DNA of 64,000 bases from IMG/VR virus record IMGVR_UViG_3300042869_000672, positions 62,001 through 126,000 of that record; one strand, given 5' to 3'. The first letter of the stretch is position 1; every line of letters starts with the position of its first letter. Below the pieces are notes generated by a model. It saw nothing but the letters and a program-made list of their open reading frames with translations, was not told where the DNA came from and did no database searches. Below, piece by piece: positions 57,021 to 64,000 of this stretch. Position numbers and translations under genes: made by a program. The DNA is from a virus.

Positions 57021-57962
57021 ATGTCTAGATCGAAAGCATTTTTTATAAATGGCGGCGCTGGTAGAATGATTAGTTCTGTTCCAGCTTTTGAAAAATACCT
57101 AGAGGAATCAGATGATAAAGATTTTATCATTGTTTGCGAAGGTGGAACAGATGTCTTTAAAGGACATCCTAAACTAGATGATCGTGCCTACGACATCTGG
57201 CACAAGGGTCTTTTCAAAGACTACTTGAAAAATCGTGAAATTGTCACAACAGAACCCTATAGAGTCTGGGAATACTACAACCAACAATGTTCAATTGCAC
57301 AGGCCTTTGACATACAGGTCAACAACAAAGGACTACGAGAACTGCCAAAACCTACACTTAGGTTGTCCAAAGATGAACTACTGAATGGTAGATCAGTGGT
57401 CAGCGAAGTAAAGAAAAAACTTAAAAAAGAAAAACTAGTGGTATTTCAACCCTATGGCCGAGGTGTTGAATACATTGACGAAACCTTGCTTGACCGCACA
57501 GCACGAAGTTTTGAATTAAAAGACGTAAAAGCCATAGTGAAAAAGCTGCAACAAAATGACTATGCAGTGATAATGATGAGCGAGTTCAAAACAGATCTAT
57601 CAGATGCTAAACTCAAAGAAGAAGTGGCCATGCCTGAAAATGTCAACATGCGAGTTTGGGCAGCAATAATCAAATATGCCGATCATTTCTTGGGTTGCGA
57701 TAGTTTGGGACAACACCTTGCATATTCAATGGAAACTCCATCAACAATTATCACAGGAGCCACATATCCTATAAATGTGTCTTATCCGGATTGCGAGTAT
57801 TTTGAAATACTAGACATGGGCGAAATACATAGAGAATACGATCCTATCAGAATTTTACCTGATGAGCGAGTGAACAGAATAAATGAAAATATCATGTCAA
57901 TGACAGACGACATAACTACACTAGTAGTAAATCACGTATTAGGAAAAAAAGATGACAGTTAA
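57021..57962 (+). CDS. Glycosyltransferase family 9-like protein
   Basis: The 313 aa product starts KAFFINGGAGRMISSVPAFE, like the N-terminal Rossmann half of GT-B heptosyltransferases, which has a G-x-G-D-x-x-x-x-x-P layout. Near residue 225 it has GCDSLGQHLAYSMETPSTII followed by GATYP, matching the GT9 nucleotide-sugar motif (D-S-x-x-x-H-x-A, then a G-x-T-x-P). A heptosyl- or other sugar transfer to a surface polysaccharide or a virion protein is the likely role. It overlaps the carbamoyltransferase gene by 11 nt, and the pair is read as a unit behind the terminator at 56957. Confidence 0.75.
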   Translation: MSRSKAFFINGGAGRMISSVPAFEKYLEESDDKDFIIVCEGGTDVFKGHPKLDDRAYDIWHKGLFKDYLKNREIVTTEPYRVWEYYNQQCSIAQAFDIQVNNKGLRELPKPTLRLSKDELLNGRSVVSEVKKKLKKEKLVVFQPYGRGVEYIDETLLDRTARSFELKDVKAIVKKLQQNDYAVIMMSEFKTDLSDAKLKEEVAMPENVNMRVWAAIIKYADHFLGCDSLGQHLAYSMETPSTIITGATYPINVSYPDCEYFEILDMGEIHREYDPIRILPDERVNRINENIMSMTDDITTLVVNHVLGKKDDS

Positions 57963-59781
57963 AACCATATCAGCAAAAAAATCAAATAAACCCGTGTGGG
58001 TCGCAGCCATTGCTCGCGGACATAATGCAGGCATCTGTCTACTAAAAGACGGAGAGATTGTATTTTCTATCGAAGAAGAAAGATTGAGTCGTCAAAAGTA
58101 TGACGGCGGTCCGCTTGCGTCAATGGTTAAGATTTTAGAATACACAGATAAGCTAGACTTTTTGGTTGTAGCACATACACAGAGTCTTGCAGATTCTTCG
58201 GGAAAAATTGATTATACCGGCGACGATATGTACACTGGCCTAGCTCGAAAGTTAGGACTAATTGATAGAAAAGTAGCTAACCTACACAAACATCCTCAGG
58301 TGATTGATCTCAGTTTCATGCATCACAAGCTGCATGCTGCCTGCGCATTTTATCGTTCAGGTTGGGAAGATGCAGTTTCTTTGATTGTTGATGGTGCAGG
58401 CACATTCTATCAAATGAGTTACAACGACCAACCACTGTGGGTATGGGAAGTTGAGTCTATTGTTGATTGTGCATATCCTGCAGATTTCAAAACTCTTTAC
58501 AAAAATTACGGTGCAAGAGATCCTATTGTTGGAACATTTCAAGCTGAATTTCCTTCTGCAAATTTAGGCGAGGATGGCGAAACACACGAAGCATGGGTTA
58601 GTGATCGTGCAGGCATTGTCAAGGCCTACGAGGGAGTAACTGAATATTGTGGATTCTCAGCTATTGAAGCTGGAAAGACTATGGGATTATTTCCATACGG
58701 AAAAGCCAACAATAAAATTCCTCCGTTGTTTGATACAACATCTAAAATTCCGTTAACAAATAGAAACTTATTGGTGCCAAAATATCCAATGAGTAGCATG
58801 GTTAATTCACAACTATTTGATTATATTGACGAATTTCCTGAAGATCCTAAAGGTGATGTTACCTACATGGACAATCGTAGAGATATGGCCTATGCTGTTC
58901 AGACACAGACGCAAGAACAGGTGGTAAGACTAATCAAATTAGCCGCAGAAAAAAGTGGAAAGAATCGTGTTGTTATTTCCGGAGGCTATGGATTAAACTG
59001 TGTTGCTAACTATCATTATCTAGAAGAATTAAAAGATAGCGGCATTGAAATTTATGTTGAACCTATCAGCAATGATGCAGGTACAGCAATGGGCGCAGGT
59101 CTGCTGTTCTATCATGGCATGTATGACGATACTACCATACGTAAATACGATACTTTGTATTATGGCCCTGTACACACTTATACCAGTGAAGAAATTGCTG
59201 CAAAGGCAGAAGCTGCTAATGCAGAAGTTACAGATGCTACAGCTAAAGACATTGTCAAGCTGTTACGTGAAAAAAACATTGTGACTATCTTCCAAGGACG
59301 TTCAGAAAACGGACCACGTGCCCTAGGCAATCGTTCAGTGCTGTTTGATCCAACATTTGAAGACGGCAAAGACTATGTGAATGCAGTCAAGCATCGTGAA
59401 TACTTCCGCCCATTTGCGGGAAGTATTCTAGAAGAAGATGTACACGAGTGGTTTGATTTACGTGGAATGAAAAACAGTCCATTCATGATGTACGCTGTAA
59501 ACTGCCAGCCAGGAGTTGAAGAAAAGATTCCAAGCATTATTCACGAAGATCATACCTGCCGTATTCAAACAGTTAATCCTGAGCAGAACAAGCACTACTA
59601 TGATTTGATCAAAGCATTCAAAGATGAAACAGGCGTTCCTATCCTGTTTAATACCAGCTTTAATCTAGGTGGCGAACCCCTAGTAGAAACACTAGATGAT
59701 GCTATTTGGACATTACAAAAGTCAGAAATTGAATACCTGTACTTGCCCGAGTACAGTAAACTAATTAAAATTGCCAACTAA
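57952..59781 (+). CDS. Carbamoyltransferase (NodU/CmcH/TobZ family)
   Basis: This 609 aa protein transfers the carbamoyl group of carbamoyl phosphate to a hydroxyl, usually on a sugar. N-terminal ASKHA features include AIARGHNAGICLLKDGEIVF, SIEEERLSRQK (about 40-50), HHKLHAACAFYRSG (about 125-138) and LIVDGAGTFY. The C-terminal YrdC-like half has VISGGYGLNCVANY, IFQGRSENGPRALGNRSVL (about 446-464), REYFRPFAGSIL and ILFNTSFNLGGEPLVET. All blocks of the family seem present, so the enzyme is probably active. Pairing with a GT9-like protein points to modification of a glycan on the virion or host surface. Marine T4-like phages carry such genes. Confidence 0.93.
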   Translation: MTVKTISAKKSNKPVWVAAIARGHNAGICLLKDGEIVFSIEEERLSRQKYDGGPLASMVKILEYTDKLDFLVVAHTQSLADSSGKIDYTGDDMYTGLARKLGLIDRKVANLHKHPQVIDLSFMHHKLHAACAFYRSGWEDAVSLIVDGAGTFYQMSYNDQPLWVWEVESIVDCAYPADFKTLYKNYGARDPIVGTFQAEFPSANLGEDGETHEAWVSDRAGIVKAYEGVTEYCGFSAIEAGKTMGLFPYGKANNKIPPLFDTTSKIPLTNRNLLVPKYPMSSMVNSQLFDYIDEFPEDPKGDVTYMDNRRDMAYAVQTQTQEQVVRLIKLAAEKSGKNRVVISGGYGLNCVANYHYLEELKDSGIEIYVEPISNDAGTAMGAGLLFYHGMYDDTTIRKYDTLYYGPVHTYTSEEIAAKAEAANAEVTDATAKDIVKLLREKNIVTIFQGRSENGPRALGNRSVLFDPTFEDGKDYVNAVKHREYFRPFAGSILEEDVHEWFDLRGMKNSPFMMYAVNCQPGVEEKIPSIIHEDHTCRIQTVNPEQNKHYYDLIKAFKDETGVPILFNTSFNLGGEPLVETLDDAIWTLQKSEIEYLYLPEYSKLIKIAN

Positions 59782-59803
59782 AAAAGCCCGCAAGGGCTTT
59801 TTT
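59782..59803 (+). terminator. Terminator after the carbamoyltransferase gene
   Basis: AAAAGCCC pairs with GGGCTTTT around a GCAA tetraloop, followed by further T residues. Its 14 nt core is identical to the hairpin at 18131-18144. Confidence 0.92.
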
Positions 59804-59810
59804 GTTTTAT

Positions 59811-59818
59811 GATAAATA
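59811..59818 (+). promoter_or_regulatory. Late-promoter box directly before the 145 aa gene
   Basis: GATAAATA matches seven of eight bases of the T4 late box. It sits just after the terminator and seven bases before the ATG at 59826, so the transcript would have no or almost no leader. Confidence 0.55.
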
Positions 59819-59825
59819 CACTACT

Positions 59826-60263
59826 ATGATCAACTTCACAAAATATTTCTTTCAAGGAGTTAAAAACACTCTTAGAATTCAGAACGGAGTGCAATTTGCC
59901 TACAAGGGTCCTTGGCAAACAGTAACACCCAACACCATTATAGACGAATGGTATGTTGGTGATTTTATGGCTGCAGAATACACAGTGGTAGTTGACGTGG
60001 GCAACACAAGAAAAGAAATAATCAAATGTCTAGTGGTAGCAGGCCCTGAAAATGCCAATCTTACCATTTATGGTCGTACCAATCTCAGCGAAAATCTAAT
60101 AGATATCACAGCCACTGTTAATGCATCAAAAATGCAACTGGTGGCAAATCCGGCATCCAGCCCGGACGGATCAACCTATGATAACAGCACGTTGTTATTG
60201 GGTAGCAAGATGATATTCAGTGCCACTTACTATCACACAATCAACGATCTTGCGATTACTTAA
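59826..60263 (+). CDS. Small beta-rich virion protein
   Basis: I start at the ATG at 59826 (MINFTKYFFQGVKNTLRI); the frame continues upstream to a TTG inside the terminator, which is not credible. The 145 aa product has EWYVGDFMAAEYTVVVDVGN and EIIKCLVVAGPENANLTIYG, a pattern seen in structural proteins of marine T4-like phages. No ribosome-binding site is visible before the ATG, and the late-promoter box is very close. A virion surface role is inferred. Confidence 0.65.
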   Translation: MINFTKYFFQGVKNTLRIQNGVQFAYKGPWQTVTPNTIIDEWYVGDFMAAEYTVVVDVGNTRKEIIKCLVVAGPENANLTIYGRTNLSENLIDITATVNASKMQLVANPASSPDGSTYDNSTLLLGSKMIFSATYYHTINDLAIT

Positions 60264-60275
60264 AGGTTAACTCCG

Positions 60276-60283
60276 TATAAATA
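60276..60283 (+). promoter_or_regulatory. Perfect T4 late promoter
   Basis: TATAAATA is identical to the T4 late consensus, 50 nt before the ATG at 60334. A GCGGAG ribosome-binding site follows at about 60322. Confidence 0.8.
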
Positions 60284-60333
60284 CACTAGCAATCTTTGTG
60301 GAAGTTGATGGTGGTGGAATAGCGGAGAACTAA

Positions 60334-60897
60334 ATGTCAGTAAATTACATACCTTTAGAATCAAAAAGCGGCTTTCGCAGCCCGGGCTTCTCAGTGGATG
60401 AATTGGGAAATTTAACGGTCACTGGTGCTGTATCTGTTGCAGGTTCTATCGATACCACTGGCAGTTTCAAAATCAACGGTATTCCTATTATAGATGCCAG
60501 CGATTCGATCATCGGCCTTGACCCAATCATAGAAAGAGCCATCGGACTAAGACAGTTGGGCACTTTAGATTTTCTAAACATTGCCGGCGATCTTATTATC
60601 AGTGAAGGATCCACACCTTATTTCAATGTGGTCAACGGACATGTCGAAATGACCAGTGTGTCTTCAGTTGGCGCTATTAATAACATGGATATTGGGTTAA
60701 TTGAACCCGGTGACGGAAATTTTAAATCATTAAATGTTGGACCTGGCGATAGTACAGGTGAGCTCACAGTACAGGGAAATATCTATACCACCGGAGTTAT
60801 AGATATTGCAACAGCCCCTACAGAAACTACACACGCCACTAGAAAAGATTATGTTGATGCAAGAGTAGCTGCATTTTCAATTGCTTTTGGTGCTTAA
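60334..60897 (+). CDS. Short fibre-type protein
   Basis: The 187 aa product has FSVDELGNLTVTGAVSVAGS and SFKINGIPIIDASDSIIG, then a C-terminal THATRKDYVDARVAAFSIAF, which is a version of the YVDD knob motif in the 329 aa protein at 32973. Beta-repeat sequence with such a knob is typical of short tail-fibre or fibre-tip proteins. It ends ten bases before the last gene of the window and is probably made with it. Confidence 0.7.
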   Translation: MSVNYIPLESKSGFRSPGFSVDELGNLTVTGAVSVAGSIDTTGSFKINGIPIIDASDSIIGLDPIIERAIGLRQLGTLDFLNIAGDLIISEGSTPYFNVVNGHVEMTSVSSVGAINNMDIGLIEPGDGNFKSLNVGPGDSTGELTVQGNIYTTGVIDIATAPTETTHATRKDYVDARVAAFSIAFGA

Positions 60898-60907
60898 GGA
60901 AAAATAA

Positions 60908-63900
60908 ATGGCAAAGAAACAGATTAAACAATACGTATTTGAACCAGGAATAAGCAAAGATGCCAGCCTGTATCCTAAGGCAGTGGCTCTGCTGTTGGCC
61001 AACAAGGCCTTCCTTCAAGCTCAAGTTGTTGCATTTATCAATTATAATATCACAAATAATATTGCTCCGTATGTTGGATATACATTTGCTTCTGCAAAAT
61101 GTACTAGAGACGTTGGTTTCTTTATTGATGCTGTTGCACATGATTTAAGATACGGCGGTAATGTCAATTCAAGACAGATAGCAGAATATTTCTGGATCGA
61201 CGGCGAGCCAATGATTCGCGGAGATGTCACTCCAGAAACCACGGGACAGGCCTATCTAGCCAGCGTTATCAACGACTATATCTTTACCAATACCACAGTG
61301 TCTCCTAGTTACAGCAACGCCAGTGTGCAGACCAAATACATAGGTCAGAATGCAGAAGCAGGTGCTAGCTCAAGAAACACCAGCCTATGGAATATCTTTA
61401 CCACAGTGATCACCAATGGTGTTGATTCTGTACCTGCCAAAGTCACAGGTGTTAGCAGTATAAAATTATTGGGCAATTACACATCCAGCGAACTGTTGTT
61501 GATTACCAACACAGCAAACAATGAGATTCTTTATAATTTTGCTGACTCTGCGTTTCCTGTCACACTGGTGCAAAAACAAGGTAGAAGCAGCGGCGACGGA
61601 AAACTACTTAGCGATCTAGATTTTCCCTCATGGTGGCAGACCAGTGATGCCATCACCACTCTGTATCTGGCCAAAGACACTTCTACTGCGTCTGCCACAG
61701 ATGACATTCAGATTTTTGTTGAAAATGAATCACAAACAATTAGACCTTGGGACTTTGGTACAGATGCTATTGAGCGTATGCGTGTGGCTGCTCCACAGGC
61801 CATGTTGGATGCTGACTTTGAATATGGATTGCAACCAACCAAATGGCAAGCAATTGGCCTAATGAGAGGTTATCCATCTCTTTTTGAAATTCCAGGCACA
61901 GATTTAACAGTGTCTGCGATGACAACCGATGCATCTGTGAACACAGGAAATTTTGGAAGTTCATTAATCACGGTTACCACTTCGGGTTCACATGGATTTA
62001 GTATTCAACAACCAATTACAGTAAAAGGATTAAATGCTGCTGTGAGTGGTTTTGCAAGAGCAGAAGGCAGTTTCTTGATCTACAGCGTTCCAAACTCAGT
62101 GACATTTACCTATTATGCATCAGCTCGAGTAGGATCATCAGATGGTCAGAGTTTGTTCACTTCGTTTGTTCAAATACGGCAAGCAGGATTTTACACAGGA
62201 GCCTCAATAGGCCAGCCCACTTTCAGTGTGTTCAGTAATGGCTCTAACAACAGTATTACCAGCGTGTTTTCAACTCCTTCCGGATCATTCAACATTGCAT
62301 TTAATGGAACATCACCTACACCAGGATCTCCTATATCCGGCAGTCCAAATATTGCGGCAGCAACATCTGTATCTGGTGTTGTTGGAGCATCTACAGTAAC
62401 AGCCAATGCGAAATTTACCACCTTGATCACTGATACAGAACTATCACTGGTGGATTTAACTGGAGTTCAACAGGCCATGGCCATTGACAACGGTTCAGGT
62501 AGCGCAATTTTTATTAACTCACTTTCTGGCAACTTGTTAAACTTGTCAGGGGCTTGCGGACAGGTCTACATAGGTGCCAATGCAACCAATACAGCAGTGA
62601 GTGGTACCAATATCAACGGTATTGGAACAAACGCACACTTTGATGTCAGCAGAAGTGGTACCAGCTACACAGTGACTGATGCTCTTGACAGCTCATCAAA
62701 CGGAGAAAATTACGCAGTAGGAGATTCTATAATAATTCTAGGATCAGTGCTAGGTGGCACAGATGGGGTCAATGACGTCATCATCTCAGTTACTGCGGTT
62801 GACAGTGGTGGTGCCATAACTAATTTTAGTTTTGCAGGCACAGCTATATCAGGCGGTGCCACTTATAATAATCAAAATTCTTCTTCAACAACCAGTATAG
62901 CTGGTGGAGGAGCTCAATTATCAGTTGCACGAACAGGTGGCACTGGCGCTTATGCCATAGCTTTATCTGCCGGTGGAGCAGATTACCTAGCTGGCGACAC
63001 AGTTACTTGGGCAGGTACACTGTTTGGAGGCACAAGTCCAGCCAATGACATTGTTATCCAAGTTGACGGTGTTACTGCAGGAGCCATAGTAGATTTCCAG
63101 ATAGTGGGAACTCCTGTAGGAGCTTCTGGTGATGCATCTTATCCAGGTGAGACAGCTGCCAATATACCAGTATCTGGTAGCGGCGCAACATTTACAATTA
63201 TACGCACTGATGGTGTATATTCTATAGTGAGTCCTATAGTTGTGCCCACAGGACTAGGATATGCTATCGGAAACAGAATACTGATTAGTGGAGCCAACCT
63301 TGACGGTGCAGCAGGTGTCAATGACTGTACTGTACAGGTAACCAACGTTAACGGCACAGGAGAAATACTCAGTGCTACAACTACAGGAACTCCTTTTGCG
63401 GGTTCTCCTATTACCATTTACCCAACACTGAGTATCAGTGAAGCTACCACGGGTATCATTGGATCTGGAACAGTGTTGAATGTGGGCGCCATTGCCACAG
63501 TGCAGGTTGACTTTGCCACAAATCATGGTCTAGTACCAGGCACAACTATTTTGACCAGCATTTCATCACTGCCTGCTCCTGATTTTACGGCCACAGCAAG
63601 AACGCTGCCATCGTCAGGATCTTGGAGCGGAGTTGCATTTGCTGGCAGTACATTTGTGGCCGTGTTACCAGCCACTCAAACATCAGCAAGATCTATAGAT
63701 GGCAGCAGTTGGGCCAGCGGAGGCAATCTGCCGTCGTCAGCCACGTGGACTTCAGTGGCTGCAGGTGTAGTTGCATCCACTACCTATTTTGTTGCTGTGG
63801 CCAGCGGCGGCACTGCCGCAGCATATTCCACTAATGCAGGAGTTTCTTGGTCAGCGGCCACCTTGCCATCAAGTTCAACTTGGTCCTCTGTGACCTACTA

Positions 63901-64000
63901 CGGCGGATTTTTTGTAGCAGTAGCCAGTGGTGGTACTGCTGCCGCCTATTCTATAGATGGTGGTCAAACATGGGCAGCAGCAACCCTACCGTCCAGTGCC
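60908..64000 (+). CDS. Giant fibre/adhesin protein, C-terminus beyond the window
   Basis: The ATG at 60908 opens a frame that stays open to the right edge (about 1031 codons). It starts MAKKQIKQYVFEPGISKDAS and near residue 60 has KCTRDVGFFIDAVAHDLRYG, the same helical unit as in the giant proteins at 38381 and 43971. Residues 320-890 are Gly/Ser/Thr/Ala-rich beta sequence with several copies of a VGDSIIILGSVLGGT-like unit. BNR-like repeats begin at about 901 (YSTNAGVSW, YSIDGGQTW) and continue off the end. Because this window stops here, its total size and C-terminal knob cannot be seen. An adhesin role is inferred from the shared modules. Confidence 0.8.
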   Translation, partial: MAKKQIKQYVFEPGISKDASLYPKAVALLLANKAFLQAQVVAFINYNITNNIAPYVGYTFASAKCTRDVGFFIDAVAHDLRYGGNVNSRQIAEYFWIDGEPMIRGDVTPETTGQAYLASVINDYIFTNTTVSPSYSNASVQTKYIGQNAEAGASSRNTSLWNIFTTVITNGVDSVPAKVTGVSSIKLLGNYTSSELLLITNTANNEILYNFADSAFPVTLVQKQGRSSGDGKLLSDLDFPSWWQTSDAITTLYLAKDTSTASATDDIQIFVENESQTIRPWDFGTDAIERMRVAAPQAMLDADFEYGLQPTKWQAIGLMRGYPSLFEIPGTDLTVSAMTTDASVNTGNFGSSLITVTTSGSHGFSIQQPITVKGLNAAVSGFARAEGSFLIYSVPNSVTFTYYASARVGSSDGQSLFTSFVQIRQAGFYTGASIGQPTFSVFSNGSNNSITSVFSTPSGSFNIAFNGTSPTPGSPISGSPNIAAATSVSGVVGASTVTANAKFTTLITDTELSLVDLTGVQQAMAIDNGSGSAIFINSLSGNLLNLSGACGQVYIGANATNTAVSGTNINGIGTNAHFDVSRSGTSYTVTDALDSSSNGENYAVGDSIIILGSVLGGTDGVNDVIISVTAVDSGGAITNFSFAGTAISGGATYNNQNSSSTTSIAGGGAQLSVARTGGTGAYAIALSAGGADYLAGDTVTWAGTLFGGTSPANDIVIQVDGVTAGAIVDFQIVGTPVGASGDASYPGETAANIPVSGSGATFTIIRTDGVYSIVSPIVVPTGLGYAIGNRILISGANLDGAAGVNDCTVQVTNVNGTGEILSATTTGTPFAGSPITIYPTLSISEATTGIIGSGTVLNVGAIATVQVDFATNHGLVPGTTILTSISSLPAPDFTATARTLPSSGSWSGVAFAGSTFVAVLPATQTSARSIDGSSWASGGNLPSSATWTSVAAGVVASTTYFVAVASGGTAAAYSTNAGVSWSAATLPSSSTWSSVTYYGGFFVAVASGGTAAAYSIDGGQTWAAATLPSSA

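Noticed and set aside
1-64000. CRISPR array, integrase, transposase or attachment site
   Set aside because: No spaced direct repeats of CRISPR type and no integrase or transposase motif were seen; the repeats found are all within genes or the leader at 18187-18275.

Overview
The window is a 64 kb piece of a T4-like (tevenvirus-type) marine myovirus genome. It reads as virion genes almost from end to end, with a small recombination and late-sigma cluster. Core T4 homologues are recognisable by sequence: gp48, gp53, gp5, gp25, gp6, gp55, gp47, gp46, gp26, gp20, gp21, gp22 and gp23. T4-type late promoters (TATAAATA and close variants) stand before several operons, matching the gp55-like late sigma factor encoded here. 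Gene style (large fibre proteins with beta-helix, chitin-binding-like and BNR-like repeats, and a lysozyme-free gp5) resembles T4-like phages of marine cyanobacteria and SAR11-type bacteria. No photosynthesis gene or tRNA was found in the window, so the host cannot be fixed from it.

Layout. 1-13322 is a leftward baseplate operon: gp48, gp53, a large hub-type protein, gp5, gp25, a very long gp6, and a giant structural protein that runs off the left edge. 13406-17760 is rightward: late sigma gp55, the Mre11/Rad50-like gp47/gp46 pair, a small basic protein and a GIY-YIG-like protein. 17761-18300 is an RNA-like, hairpin-rich region with no convincing gene. 18301-20683 holds two related proteins with predicted prohead-protease sites. 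A bidirectional terminator separates them from the leftward gp26 pair (20717-21801). The tape-measure protein, which carries a peptidoglycan-hydrolase-like C-terminus, starts divergently at 21869. 25517-32010 is the head module: portal, small core proteins, a GT/MptE-like protein, acidic core protein, protease, scaffold and a short major capsid protein, ending in a UUCG terminator. 32083-56935 is a 25 kb adhesin and fibre region. It has several small beta-rich proteins, a GLEYA/PA14-like fibre, two paralogous giants of 1845 and 2786 aa each with eight W-G-Y chitin-binding-like repeats, and three tandem glycine-rich proteins with about 10% cysteine. 57021-59781 is a glycosyltransferase-9-like plus carbamoyltransferase pair bracketed by terminators. 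59826 to the right edge holds more fibre proteins, the last one truncated by the window.

How the genes fit together. The baseplate operon, tape measure and gp26 build the contractile tail. The portal-to-capsid module builds the prohead, and gp21 would process gp22, gp23, the acidic core protein and probably the 490/302 aa pair. The fibre region supplies host recognition, and the sugar-modifying pair may decorate the virion or host surface. The most unusual elements are the cysteine-rich trio, the apparent move of the cell-wall hydrolase from gp5 to the tape measure, the protease-tagged protein pair, the structured non-coding region, and three genes whose late-promoter box lies 4-7 nt from the start codon, which suggests leaderless mRNAs.
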